Source: Gordonia malaquae NBRC 108250 (lineage in GTDB: Bacteria > Actinomycetota > Actinomycetes > Mycobacteriales > Mycobacteriaceae). Taken from it: a DNA stretch of 40,605 bases. The notes below the pieces were generated by a model. It did no database searches. It saw only the letters and a program-made list of their open reading frames with translations, and was not told the DNA's origin. Positions 1 through 8,195 of this stretch are shown here, in pieces (within the stretch, counting starts at the first letter, position 1; every line of letters begins with the position of its first letter). The DNA is taken from contig NZ_BAOP01000041.1 in the NCBI RefSeq assembly GCF_000344135.1, positions 1 to 40,605 of the forward strand, written 5' to 3'. The translations under genes and the position numbers were made by a program.

Positions 1-1033
1 TTAGTTTGCGGATGACTGTCCGAGGTGACTGCGGTGGTTCGCACATACTGCCGCCGGGCACCGGTATCGACCGGTCAGGCTGGGGCCGAGGGGATTGGGC
101 TTTGTCTGTCGCGCGGTAGGCGGCCAGCGGAGTGATACGGCCGGGAAGGCTCTGATGAGGGCGTTCGGTGTTGTAGATGAGGTCGAAGGCGTCGACTTGG
201 ATTTGAAGTTCGGCCAGGGTCGATGCCATCGGCTGGGCGTGCAGATACTGGAACAGGGTCCGGTGAAGGCGTTCGTTCTTGCCTTGCGTCGTCGGCTTGT
301 ACGGCTTTCCTGTGATCGGTTCGACGCCCAGCTTCTGCACGTGAACGACGAGTTGACCGAGGAAACCACGGCGAGACGGGTTGAGCGCAGACCCGTTGTC
401 GGTCAGCAGCCGCTGAGGGACGCCGTGTTCGGTGACGCCCTTGTCGAACACCGTGATCGCTGCGTCTGCGGTTTCGGTCCATGCCACATGCGAGGCGATC
501 TCCAGACGGGAGTGATCGTCTTCGAGTTGGAAGATTACGCAGGTCCGGCCGCCGGTCAGGACGTACTCGGTGGCATCGAGCTGCCAACACGCATTCGGTG
601 CCGGGTAGACGAAGCGGCGCCATGCGGCACGAGGACGTTTCTTCAGTTCGATGCGCGCCACGCCTGCCTCACGGAAGATCCTTGCCAGAGAGGCCGTTGA
701 CGGGACCGTATCCAGGCCCATCGAGGTCATCTTCTCGTAGACGCTGATCGGTCCATGGTCCAGACCTGACGCCGCGAGCGCGGCCCGGACCTGCACAGCC
801 TCGCTAACGGCGTCGTCGGCGATCTTCGTTGGACTCGATCGCGGCCGGCAGGATCGGGGTTCGAGAATCGCCGCCTGGCCCTCCTGCCTACATCGTCTAC
901 GCAGCTTGTAGAACGACTGCCGGGAGATGCCGTGCTCGATGCAAAAGGGCGCCACGGCACCGCGAGGCGCATCGTCGGGCCACTGGGAAATCGCCAGGCG
1001 CACACGAGGATCAATCGGTTCATTCGCAGCCAT
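1..1033 (-). CDS. IS481-family transposase (runs off the left edge)
   Basis: DDE transposase that cuts and joins the ends of its insertion sequence. The minus frame from ATG 1033 stays open for 344 codons to the window edge, so the C-terminus is missing here. A helix-turn-helix lies near residues 30-50 (SRQSFYKLRRR). The catalytic core shows D153 (QLDATEY), D212 (LLTDNGSA) and E254 (QGKNERLH), followed by the IS3/IS481-type motif NTERPHQSLPGR at 288-299. No frameshift was found, so the gene may be active. Family usual length is about 330-400 residues, so little is missing. The element's right end is probably in the direct and inverted repeats at 1069-1170. Confidence 0.9.
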   Translation of the reverse strand, partial: MAANEPIDPRVRLAISQWPDDAPRGAVAPFCIEHGISRQSFYKLRRRCRQEGQAAILEPRSCRPRSSPTKIADDAVSEAVQVRAALAASGLDHGPISVYEKMTSMGLDTVPSTASLARIFREAGVARIELKKRPRAAWRRFVYPAPNACWQLDATEYVLTGGRTCVIFQLEDDHSRLEIASHVAWTETADAAITVFDKGVTEHGVPQRLLTDNGSALNPSRRGFLGQLVVHVQKLGVEPITGKPYKPTTQGKNERLHRTLFQYLHAQPMASTLAELQIQVDAFDLIYNTERPHQSLPGRITPLAAYRATDKAQSPRPQPDRSIPVPGGSMCEPPQSPRTVIRKL

Positions 1034-1068
1034 CGACTGATCGTCTAAGTGTCACCACCTGAACCACC

Positions 1069-1170
1069 GGAACTGTCACCGATGTCCTGATGCAGAACTG
1101 TCACCGATGTCCTGCGACATAACAAGTCGTCGGGAAGTCTTTCGTCCATCAGAGCGTCAGTGACAGTTCC
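1069..1170. repeat. Right end region of the IS481-type element
   Basis: No gene fits between 1034 and 1218. The stretch holds two identical 19-bp direct repeats at 1071-1089 and 1096-1114 (core ctgtcaccgatgtcctg), a sequence typical of the terminal repeats of actinobacterial IS481 elements. An 11-bp inverted pair, ggaactgtcac (1069-1079) and gtgacagttcc (1160-1170), encloses them. The exact element end and target duplication cannot be fixed because the left end is outside the window. Confidence 0.5.
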
Positions 1171-1218
1171 GATGCGTGCGGTGGGCAGCGTCGGACAGGG
1201 GGCGGTGTCGCCGGAGCT

Positions 1219-2070
1219 CTACCGGTCAGTGGCGAGAGACGCGCAGAACTCCGCGACGTGCGATGTGGCGCGATGCTGGGCGTCGAGCATCATGCCGCCG
1301 TGGCCTTCGCCTTCGATGAGGATCCAGTCGGAGTTGGGGATGTGTGAGGCGGCTTCGCGAGAGCCGGCGGCCGGGAAGAACACGTCGTCGCCGAAGCCGA
1401 CCACGAGTGTGGGGCAGCCGATTCCGGAGAGTCGTTCAACGGTCGGTTCGCCCGCGCTCATCCACGCGTACGATGCCGCGGTCTGACCGTGCTGGCCTGC
1501 GCCGGACGTCCACACGTCCGCCGAGCCGCCCATCAGATCGCGCCACACCGCCACCTGTGCGTTGTCGCGGAGCGCCGACGGTGACAGCGTCGTCATCAAC
1601 TGTTCGAACAGTGACACAGAAGCGGGCACACTCCCGAGACGCTCAATGAGGTCCAGTTCCATCTGATTGACGATCTCGCCGATCACCGACGACCTCAGCC
1701 CGGCGATCATCGCGAGGCCGCGGATCGACCCGCCCCACACGTCGAAGAGCGCCTGCGAGATGTAGCAGCCCATCGAATAGCCGACGAGGATCGCCTCCTC
1801 GACGCCGTAGTGGTCGAGGACCGCAGCGGCGTCGGCGGCCATCTCGTGGACGGAGTACGGCGCGGGCGGCGCCGACGAAGGCGCCACTCCGCGAGCGGCG
1901 TAGGTGATGACCTGATACCCAGCATCCACCAAGCGGTCGGGGAGCCCGGTGAAAGCCCATGTGCCAGGGGGCATTCCGAGTCCGGCCGAGAGGAGGACGG
2001 CGGGGCCGTCGCCGGCGCGGGACGCCCAGATCTCGAGGCCGTCGCCAACCTGGATCAGATCGCCGCTCAT
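1219..2070 (-). CDS. Alpha/beta hydrolase
   Basis: Predicted cytoplasmic hydrolase of the alpha/beta fold, 283 residues, a normal length. The nucleophile elbow GYSMG places the catalytic serine at residue 99. The acid is probably Asp228 or Asp229 in VVGFGDDVFF, and the base His257 in IEGEGHGG. The oxyanion-side segment LLSAGLGMPPGTW is near residues 27-39. Substrate cannot be told; esters, lactones or haloperoxidase-type substrates are all possible. Its ATG (2068-2070) overlaps the stop of the upstream secreted-protein gene by 4 bp, so the two are translated from one leftward message. Confidence 0.85.
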   Translation of the reverse strand: MSGDLIQVGDGLEIWASRAGDGPAVLLSAGLGMPPGTWAFTGLPDRLVDAGYQVITYAARGVAPSSAPPAPYSVHEMAADAAAVLDHYGVEEAILVGYSMGCYISQALFDVWGGSIRGLAMIAGLRSSVIGEIVNQMELDLIERLGSVPASVSLFEQLMTTLSPSALRDNAQVAVWRDLMGGSADVWTSGAGQHGQTAASYAWMSAGEPTVERLSGIGCPTLVVGFGDDVFFPAAGSREAASHIPNSDWILIEGEGHGGMMLDAQHRATSHVAEFCASLATDR

Positions 2071-3686
2071 CGGATCACCAAGCTCGTCGTGGTGGCGCTC
2101 AACGTGATCGGCGTTATCTGCTTGCCCTTCATCCAGTCGCGGACGAACGCGCGGACCGCCGGGTCGGACCCGCGTCGGGCGAAGGACGCGTCATCGAGTG
2201 CGACGGCGCCCACGAGATGCCGCGGGACCGACGTCAGGCCCGGCTTGCTCGGCGACATCCGCATGCCGTCGGCGGTGTGCAGCAGAACGTCGATCCGCTT
2301 CCCGTCCGGAGTCACCACAACCGCGGGGCGAGTGGTCGCGGCCGGATCGAACGCGGTCACGTAGAGGCGGTACCCGGACTTCGGTGCGTGAAGTCCCACC
2401 TGGTCGAGCAGTCGCGGGTCGACGACGCTGTAGGGCAGGCCGATGTCGATCAGGAGTTGGCCGTCGACGAACGCCTTCCGCGACGGAAGCGACGCAGACA
2501 GGTTCCACGGCACGCGTGGGGCGAGGGTCTCACCCGATCGGTCCGATGCCGAGTTCTCCACCGGTGTGCCGGACGGCGTACCGCCGGTGGCGGTGAATCC
2601 CCAGGTGGAAGCCTGCAGTGACTTGTGCCAGAAGCCCGCGACGCCGTCGCGCCTTCCTGCCACTCGCAGTTCGCGGCGTTCTACACCGGGGCCGGTCGCG
2701 ATGACGGTGACCGTCGAGAAGATCTCGCCGGGGATCTTCGGCTGCCGTGTCCAATCGGGGGCCGGGAGCTGGACGGCGGCCTTCGATCGGTCCCACGTCT
2801 CGACCATCAGATTGTCGGCACTCGGCTTGCCTCGCTGCGACTCCCAGCTGTATCGGAAGAAGACCGAGTCCGAGCCCGAGGAGTCGAAGTCGAAGGTGCG
2901 AGTGAACATGTCGCCGAACTTGTTCATCACGAACATCGTCGACGCCGCGGCCGACAACGACCGCGACTGGAACCGTCCGCCGAGCGGGCCGCCGACCTCG
3001 TAACTGTCGTCGTTGGGAAGCCACGGGTCGGCGTATGTGATGCGACTGCCGTCGCCGGTGAGGCTCGGGATCATCGTCATCTTGGCCTGCCCGCTCGGAT
3101 GCACCCGGCCTGCGATGTCCTGGTAAGCGCGATTGTCCGACGGCGACGTGACCGACAGGGCCCATCCGCCGACCTTGCGGCCCGGCAGCGTCCGTCCGGG
3201 GGCCGTCCACAGCATCGCGCCCCACGCCGACGTCCAGTTCCACAGGCGCGGCGACTGGTTCACATTGTCCATCGTGTAGATCCAGCCGCGGCCGTCGATG
3301 CCGACCAACTCGTCGTCGTCGAGTGAGATCGCGACGAGCCGGTCACGCAGGCACGACGGCAACGGCACTGTGCGCCACTGCGATGCGGACCGTGGCCGGG
3401 TGATCAGGCGGTGCCCGACCAGCGCGAACTCCCAATGGAGATTGAACTGCGTGGTCTCGGTGCGCATCTCCACACGTGACGGAGCCGAAGTCCCCGTGTA
3501 CCGGGGGAACGCCGACAGCCCGGCCCGACTCCCGGTGGCAGGGGCACCGGGCGGCAACTGGGCGGTCCCGAACGGAACGCATGATGCGGGGCCGGCGTGG
3601 GAGTAGCCGCCACCGATCGGCGTCGTGAGCAGGGATGCTGCGGTTGCAACGGCGAGTAGGAGGGAGGGTGCGCGGAGGCTCTTCAC
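2067..3686 (-). CDS. Secreted protein of unknown function
   Basis: I do not recognise this 539-residue protein. I chose GTG 3686 because it gives a clean signal peptide (VKSLRAPSLLLAVATAASLL, cleavage near SHAGPA); the frame is open further upstream but that part lacks signal-peptide character. The mature part is rich in W, D, G and S, with repeated short beta-type segments (GRGWIYTMDN, GGWALSV, TMFVMNKFGDMFTRTFDF), which could be a beta-propeller or jelly-roll; this is inference. No catalytic motif is visible. It ends in a 4-bp overlap with the downstream hydrolase, so it is the first gene of a two-gene unit. Confidence 0.75.
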   Translation of the reverse strand: MKSLRAPSLLLAVATAASLLTTPIGGGYSHAGPASCVPFGTAQLPPGAPATGSRAGLSAFPRYTGTSAPSRVEMRTETTQFNLHWEFALVGHRLITRPRSASQWRTVPLPSCLRDRLVAISLDDDELVGIDGRGWIYTMDNVNQSPRLWNWTSAWGAMLWTAPGRTLPGRKVGGWALSVTSPSDNRAYQDIAGRVHPSGQAKMTMIPSLTGDGSRITYADPWLPNDDSYEVGGPLGGRFQSRSLSAAASTMFVMNKFGDMFTRTFDFDSSGSDSVFFRYSWESQRGKPSADNLMVETWDRSKAAVQLPAPDWTRQPKIPGEIFSTVTVIATGPGVERRELRVAGRRDGVAGFWHKSLQASTWGFTATGGTPSGTPVENSASDRSGETLAPRVPWNLSASLPSRKAFVDGQLLIDIGLPYSVVDPRLLDQVGLHAPKSGYRLYVTAFDPAATTRPAVVVTPDGKRIDVLLHTADGMRMSPSKPGLTSVPRHLVGAVALDDASFARRGSDPAVRAFVRDWMKGKQITPITLSATTTSLVIR

Positions 3687-3746
3687 TCCCGGATGGTACC
3701 GCGAACGTGTTCTAGTTCTGGGTCCGTCGCCATGACGGCCGTCACG

Positions 3747-3807
3747 ATCAGTAACCCCCTCGGGGGATACTGATCTATGATTGCCATAACCCCCATGGGG
3801 GATAAGG
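3747..3807. promoter_or_regulatory. Two CsoR-type palindromic operators
   Basis: Two near-perfect palindromes with the same plan, a run of five C then five G flanked by A/T: gtaaccccctcgggggatac at 3751-3770 (the dyad extends to 3747-3774) and ataacccccatgggggat at 3786-3803. Their centres are 35 bp apart. C-run/G-run palindromes of this type are known for CsoR-family repressors (CsoR, CstR, RcnR). No such repressor gene is in the window. They lie between the divergent starts at 3686 and 3862 and most likely control the AhpD-like gene. Confidence 0.6.
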
Positions 3808-3861
3808 CGATCCTGGGTGCACGGACTCGGCATCGCGAAACACCTGTGAAAGGAACACCAG

Positions 3862-4242
3862 ATGACCGATCACGACTCGCCTCACGGCAAGCAGGTCCTG
3901 CGCGACCTGGCCCCGCTGCACCGGGAGCTGCGTCGCGCGATTCCCGACGTCTACAAGGGCTGGAGCGCCCTCTCGTCCGCGGCGTTCGCCGACGGAGCGC
4001 TCGACCGGAAGACGAAGGAACTGATCGCCCTGGCGATAGGTGTCGTCGAAGGCTGCGACGGCTGCATCGCGTCCCACGGCCAGGCCGCGGCGCGCGCAGG
4101 CGCGACGCCGCAGGAGGCTGCGGAGGCGATCGGCGTCACGTTCCTCATGCACGGCGGACCGGCGACCGTCCACGGCGCTCGCGCCTTCGAGGCGTTCCTC
4201 GAATTCGTCGATGCGATCGACGCGGGCGAGACCCCGGCCTGA
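3862..4242 (+). CDS. AhpD-like carboxymuconolactone decarboxylase family protein
   Basis: 126-residue all-alpha protein of the AhpD/CMD family. The redox signature is C65-x2-C68-x3-H72 in EGCDGCIASH, preceded by the typical segment LDRKTKELIALAIG (48-60). Family members reduce peroxides or thiols through the cysteine pair. RBS aaaggaacaccag sits just upstream of ATG 3862. It lies downstream of two CsoR-type palindromes and 33 bp before a tiny cysteine-rich gene, which suggests a joint role in thiol, persulfide or metal stress; that role is inference. Confidence 0.88.
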   Translation: MTDHDSPHGKQVLRDLAPLHRELRRAIPDVYKGWSALSSAAFADGALDRKTKELIALAIGVVEGCDGCIASHGQAAARAGATPQEAAEAIGVTFLMHGGPATVHGARAFEAFLEFVDAIDAGETPA

Positions 4243-4275
4243 CACCCGAACTCGAACAAGAGAGGACAGCATCCG

Positions 4276-4458
4276 ATGTGTCGACCCAGTAGATGCCGAA
4301 CCTGTGGAAAGACGACCTGGGCGGGCTGCGGCAGTCACATCGCTCAGGTGAAGGCCTCGGTTCCGGCGGCCCAGTGGTGTGCGGGGACGCACACGGCCGA
4401 GGAGAAGTCAGCGGCGAAGGCGGCGAGCGGAGGCTTCTTCGGGAGATTTCGCCGGTGA
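4276..4458 (+). CDS. Small cysteine-rich protein (MCRP...CGKTTWAGCG type)
   Basis: 60-residue protein with five cysteines (C2, C7, C10, C18, C35) arranged as C-x4-C-x2-C-x7-C, then WCAGTHT and a basic Gly/Phe tail (GGFFGRFRR). From memory, similar short proteins beginning MCRP with CRTCGKTTWAGCG recur in actinobacteria without an assigned function. RBS agaggacagc precedes ATG 4276. It probably binds zinc or another thiophilic metal. It is in line with the AhpD-like gene and probably shares its promoter. Confidence 0.75.
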   Translation: MCRPSRCRTCGKTTWAGCGSHIAQVKASVPAAQWCAGTHTAEEKSAAKAASGGFFGRFRR

Positions 4459-4472
4459 CGTCGCAGTGTCGG

Positions 4473-5423
4473 TCAACGCCCGCCGGAGGGGACCGGAGCG
4501 AGACCTCGACGCGGTGGGACGAGGCTGCGTCGGGCATGCTCGACGACGAGGTCGGTCAGTCCGGAGACCAGCGGAGACCGGAGCTTCCAGTGCTGCCAAT
4601 AGAGTGGAACATCGACCGGCCGCTTGGTGAGCGGCACGAGTCGGCGGCCGATCTGTTCGTCATCGATCTCGACCTCGGGGACGGCGCCCCACCCGATGCC
4701 GGCCTGGATGGCGCGCCGATACTCCGACGCCGAGGGGATGTAGTTCACCGGCGGCGAGATCGGTTCGGCGACGAGGTGTTTGAGCGCCTTGATCTGAAGG
4801 TGATCCTTGCGGTCGAACATCACCATCGGCGCGTATTGCATGTCTCGCGCGCGGACACCGTTCGGCAGCCACCGCTCGATGAACTCCGGTGATGCGACGG
4901 GGAAGTACCGCAGCGAACCGAGCTCCACCGTCTGGCACCCGCGGACGACGATCGGTTCCGAGGTCACCGCACCGACGACATCGCCTGCTCGGAGCATTGC
5001 GGTGGTGACACTCTCGTCGTCGCGGTGCAGGTCGATCGACACCGGGTGTTCGCTGTGGAACTCGGCGACCACCGGCAGAAACCATGTCGCCAGTGAATCG
5101 GCGTTGCACGCGATCGGAATGGTCACGCGCGGAAGCATTCGCGGGTCGACGTCGGGTTCGTGGGCGATCCCGGTGAGCTCGCCCTGCGCTTCGGCGACGA
5201 GGAGCGACCACTGCTCGCCGAGCCGCGCGAGGACCTCGCCGTCGGGTGTCGCCGTCACCGGTTTGACTCGACGAACCAGGACCCTCCCGACGGATTGCTC
5301 CAGAGCTTTGATGCGCTGACTCACCGCCGACGGCGTGACGTGCAGCGATGCCGCCGCGGCTTCGAACGTGCCCTCGCGGAGAACCGCTGTGAGGGTCACG
5401 AGGCTTTCGGCGGAGACGTCCAT
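4473..5423 (-). CDS. lysG: LysR-type regulator of lysine/arginine export, LysG/ArgP type
   Basis: 316-residue LysR-type regulator. The N-terminal winged HTH (residues 1-60) contains REGTFEAAAASLHVTPSAVSQRIKALE, which matches the LysG/ArgP subgroup, followed by VGRVLVRR. The rest is the effector-binding domain. LysG senses L-lysine, L-arginine or L-histidine and activates lysE; the divergent lysE at 5479 supports this. I chose ATG 5423 because family members begin about there; a GTG at 5435 in frame is the alternative. Neither start has a good RBS, so the message may be leaderless. Confidence 0.9.
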   Translation of the reverse strand: MDVSAESLVTLTAVLREGTFEAAAASLHVTPSAVSQRIKALEQSVGRVLVRRVKPVTATPDGEVLARLGEQWSLLVAEAQGELTGIAHEPDVDPRMLPRVTIPIACNADSLATWFLPVVAEFHSEHPVSIDLHRDDESVTTAMLRAGDVVGAVTSEPIVVRGCQTVELGSLRYFPVASPEFIERWLPNGVRARDMQYAPMVMFDRKDHLQIKALKHLVAEPISPPVNYIPSASEYRRAIQAGIGWGAVPEVEIDDEQIGRRLVPLTKRPVDVPLYWQHWKLRSPLVSGLTDLVVEHARRSLVPPRRGLAPVPSGGR

Positions 5424-5441
5424 GGGTGAAATCACAGTTAG

Positions 5442-5466
5442 TGATTCTAATCTTTCCTAAGAATCA
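5442..5466. promoter_or_regulatory. Inverted repeat in the lysG-lysE intergenic region
   Basis: tgattct (5442-5448) and agaatca (5460-5466) form a perfect 7-bp inverted repeat around an 11-bp A/T-rich spacer. The size and position between the divergent starts fit a LysR-type T-N11-A box, the expected LysG binding site. Confidence 0.65.
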
Positions 5467-5478
5467 GTCGATGGACTA

Positions 5479-6132
5479 ATGATCGAACGGTTCCTAACGT
5501 CGATCTACGTGACCACGACCTTCCTGCTCGCCGCGCTCGCCGGACTCTTCACCGGCGCGGGCCTCATCATCGCCATCGGACCTCAGAACATCTACGTCAT
5601 CCGTCAAGGAATCAGTGGAGGGTACGTGCTGCCGGTGATCGCCGTGTGCGTGGTGTCCGACATCGTGCTGATCAGCGCCGGAACCGTAGGTCTCGGGGCG
5701 GTCGTGTCAGCGCACCCGGGCATCGTCAGTGTCGCCAAGATCGTCGGCGGCCTTTACCTGGTTGTGCTGGGCGGATTTGCGGCACGCCGGGCGTGGCGAC
5801 CGACGGCGTCGTCGACCACGAACGACGACCCGAGCCGCAACCGTGGCCTCTGGGCTGCACTCGGCACGGCGCTGGCTCTCACCTGGCTGAACCCGCACAC
5901 CTACCTCGACACGGTCCTCACGCTCGGGTCGATCGCGAACAGTCACGCGGACGCGAAGTGGGCGTTCACAGTCGGTGCCTGCGTCGCCAGCATCGTCTGG
6001 TTCCTCGCGCTCGGATTCGGCGCCAAGAAGATGGCCCCGATGTTCTCCTCTGTCCGCGCCTGGCGGATCCTCGACTCGGTCATCGCTGTCGTCATGGTCG
6101 GGCTCGGCGTCAGCCTCATTGCGATGAGCTGA
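5479..6132 (+). CDS. lysE: LysE-family basic amino acid exporter
   Basis: 217-residue inner-membrane exporter of L-lysine/L-arginine. The family signature is GPQNIYVIRQG near residues 34-44, and LTWLNPHTYLDTV near 134-146 carries the second conserved motif. About six membrane segments can be counted. Divergent transcription from lysG, with a LysR-type dyad between them, is the standard arrangement, so expression is expected to rise when intracellular lysine or arginine accumulates. Length matches the family. It ends 81 bp before the convergent thiolase gene, with a REP-like repeat in the gap. Confidence 0.93.
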   Translation: MIERFLTSIYVTTTFLLAALAGLFTGAGLIIAIGPQNIYVIRQGISGGYVLPVIAVCVVSDIVLISAGTVGLGAVVSAHPGIVSVAKIVGGLYLVVLGGFAARRAWRPTASSTTNDDPSRNRGLWAALGTALALTWLNPHTYLDTVLTLGSIANSHADAKWAFTVGACVASIVWFLALGFGAKKMAPMFSSVRAWRILDSVIAVVMVGLGVSLIAMS

Positions 6133-6140
6133 CCGTCCCG

Positions 6141-6192
6141 ACCTTTCGACTCACTCCGTTCGCTCAAGGAGCAGGGGGTGCTCAAGGAGCAC
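6141..6192. repeat. REP-like palindromic repeat, copy 1
   Basis: The unit cctttcgactcactccgttc followed by gctcaaggagcag (6142-6174) recurs at 18761-18794 and, inverted, at 18636-18670. A partial second unit, gctcaaggagcac, follows at 6180-6192. All three copies lie between convergent gene ends, where they could act as bidirectional transcription stops. Confidence 0.65.
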
Positions 6193-6213
6193 GGATGACG
6201 CCGAGGAACTGGA

Positions 6214-7500
6214 TCAGGCCGATTCGAGGATGAGGGCGACGGACATGCCGCTCCCGGCGCAGATGGACACCAGACCGCGGGACCCGGGCCGCTGGGAGAT
6301 CAGCTTCGCGAGCGTGCCGACGATGCGGCCGCCTGTCGCGCCGAACGGGTGACCCGTGGCGAGGGAGCCGCCGCGGACGTTGAGCTTCGAGCGGTCGATC
6401 TCGCCGAGTGCCTCATGGCCGAGATGCTCGCGGCAGAAGTCGTCGTCTGCCCACGCGGCGAGTGTGGAGCACACCTGCGAGGCGAACGCCTCATGGATCT
6501 CGTAGAAGTCGAAGTCCTGCAGCGTCAGATCGTTGCGGCGCAGCAACTCGTCCACCGCGTACACCGGCGCCATCAGCACGCCCTCCGACTTCGGGTCGCC
6601 GTCCACGTAGTCCACGGCCCAACTCTGCGCGTCGACGATGCGAGCCAGCGGTGTCAGTCCGCGTTCGGCCGCCCACGCCGGGCTGCCGAGGAGGACGCTC
6701 GATGCGCCGTCGGTCAGGGTGGTGGAGTTGGCCGCGGTCATGGTGCCGTCGTCGCCCCCGAAGCACGGTGACAGTCCGGCGAGGCGTTCGGCGGTGAGTC
6801 CGCGCCTCATGTTGTCGTCCTGCGCGAGGCCCGCGAAAGGGGTGACGAGGTCGTCGAAGAACCCATCGTCGTAGGCGGTGGCGAGATTCTCGTGCGAAGC
6901 GAGCGCGATCTCGTCCTGCTCCTGGCGTCCGACGTTCCACGCCGCGCCGGTGATCGCCTGGGCCGCACCGGGAACGAGGTGCGTGCGTCGTTCGGACGGG
7001 CTCGGGATGTCGAAGTCGATCGACAGGGGGATCTGAGCCGCTTCACGCAGTCGGTCGCCGAGCGAGCGTGCCGCGTTCACCTTGACCAGACGATTCCGCA
7101 GACGCGGGCCGAAGCCGATCGGCGGGTCGGACGTCGTGTCCGCGCCACAGGCGACGCCCGACTCGATCTGGCCGCATGCGATCTTGTTGGCGATGTGAAC
7201 GATCGCCTGTCCGCCGGTCGCGCACTGCTGCTGCACGTCGACCGTCGGCGTCATGCGGGAGAGCGTCGAGTCCATGAGCGCTTCCCTCGTGAGGCTGTGG
7301 TCGCGCGCGAGCTTCACGACGGCGCCGCCCGCCACCTCGCCGAGGCGCTGGCCCGCGAGGTCGTACCGGTCGATGAGTCCGCCGAGCGCGGCGGTGAGCA
7401 TCGACTGGTTCGTCTCGGCGAGGTACGCCCCGTTCGATCGTGCGAACGGGATCCGATTGCTGCCGAGGACGAGGACGTCGGTCAGAGTGCGGTCGGTCAT
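6214..7500 (-). CDS. fadA2: Acetyl-CoA acetyltransferase (thiolase), FadA2/FadI type
   Basis: 428-residue thiolase catalysing thiolytic cleavage of 3-ketoacyl-CoA or condensation of acyl-CoAs in fatty acid metabolism. The nucleophile is Cys93 (VQQQCATGGQ). The other catalytic signatures are YEIHEAF, GHPFGATGGR (His384) and SICAGSGM (Cys414). The overall pattern resembles mycobacterial FadA2, including NRIPFARSNGAY and DTTSDPPIGFG. I chose ATG 7500 because homologues start about there; an in-frame upstream extension has no family support. It is monocistronic and converges on lysE. Confidence 0.88.
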   Translation of the reverse strand: MTDRTLTDVLVLGSNRIPFARSNGAYLAETNQSMLTAALGGLIDRYDLAGQRLGEVAGGAVVKLARDHSLTREALMDSTLSRMTPTVDVQQQCATGGQAIVHIANKIACGQIESGVACGADTTSDPPIGFGPRLRNRLVKVNAARSLGDRLREAAQIPLSIDFDIPSPSERRTHLVPGAAQAITGAAWNVGRQEQDEIALASHENLATAYDDGFFDDLVTPFAGLAQDDNMRRGLTAERLAGLSPCFGGDDGTMTAANSTTLTDGASSVLLGSPAWAAERGLTPLARIVDAQSWAVDYVDGDPKSEGVLMAPVYAVDELLRRNDLTLQDFDFYEIHEAFASQVCSTLAAWADDDFCREHLGHEALGEIDRSKLNVRGGSLATGHPFGATGGRIVGTLAKLISQRPGSRGLVSICAGSGMSVALILESA

Positions 7501-7553
7501 GCTGGACACTGTAACGACGCGAGCGACCAATCCTGACATCGGGGGATGAGACA

Positions 7554-8195
7554 GTGAGTAGTGGCAAGGTGCGGAGCGTGCTGGCGGCCGCTGCGCTTGC
7601 GATCGCAGGCGTCGCCTACTCGTCGTGGATCTTCGACTTCATCGTCCCGACCGGGCAGGACCGATTCAGGTCGTTCCTCTCCGAGTTGGAGGCCGACGAC
7701 GTCCCATGGCACCAGGTGTATTCATACGGCGACATCGTGGCCGGGGTCGCGGCGGTCGGAGCGTCGTTGCTCCTGTTCGGCGTCCGGCCGGCGGGACGAG
7801 GTGCGACGACGGCCGTCGTCGCACTCGGGGTGTTCGGCACGGCGACGGTCGCCGACGCGCTCGCACCGATGGGCACGGTGCCGATCGTGCACGCCGCGAC
7901 GAGTGCGATCGCCGTCTTCTCGCTGTTCGTGACGATGGGGGCCGCCACGTGGTCGGCGTTCCGCGAGGACAACTGGCCGATCATGAGAACCCTCGGCGCA
8001 ACGACATTCGCCCTGGTGGCGATCGCGACCGGATGGATGCTCGGGTCGGATCGCCTCCAGGGCGATTACCTGCTGGGACTCGCTCAGCGGATCCAAGTGG
8101 GAGCGATGAGCGTGTGGCTCCTCGTGTTCAGCGTCGGTACGTGGTCGAGTACGCGGCACGCGCGGCGCCCGAAGCGGGTACCTCGTAGGCGGTGA
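7554..8195 (+). CDS. DUF998-like integral membrane protein
   Basis: 213-residue protein with about six hydrophobic segments, arginine at the cytoplasmic ends and a basic tail (RHARRPKRVPRRR). The pattern, a first helix ending in WIFDF followed by a polar loop (YSYGD) and GxxA-rich helices, fits the DUF998 family, whose function is unknown. It starts at GTG 7554, 53 bp from the divergent thiolase start. Its 3' end overlaps the convergent phosphatase gene by 68 bp. Confidence 0.7.
   Translation: MSSGKVRSVLAAAALAIAGVAYSSWIFDFIVPTGQDRFRSFLSELEADDVPWHQVYSYGDIVAGVAAVGASLLLFGVRPAGRGATTAVVALGVFGTATVADALAPMGTVPIVHAATSAIAVFSLFVTMGAATWSAFREDNWPIMRTLGATTFALVAIATGWMLGSDRLQGDYLLGLAQRIQVGAMSVWLLVFSVGTWSSTRHARRPKRVPRRR

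Noticed and set aside
1..369. A complete-looking minus-strand frame with its own stop at the window start
   Set aside because: It overlaps the transposase in a different frame; the true frame carries D212, E254 and the RPHQSLPGR motif and runs past the edge.
95..700. Plus-strand frame of 201 codons opposite the transposase
   Set aside because: It mirrors the coding strand of a gene with intact DDE motifs and has no domain of its own.
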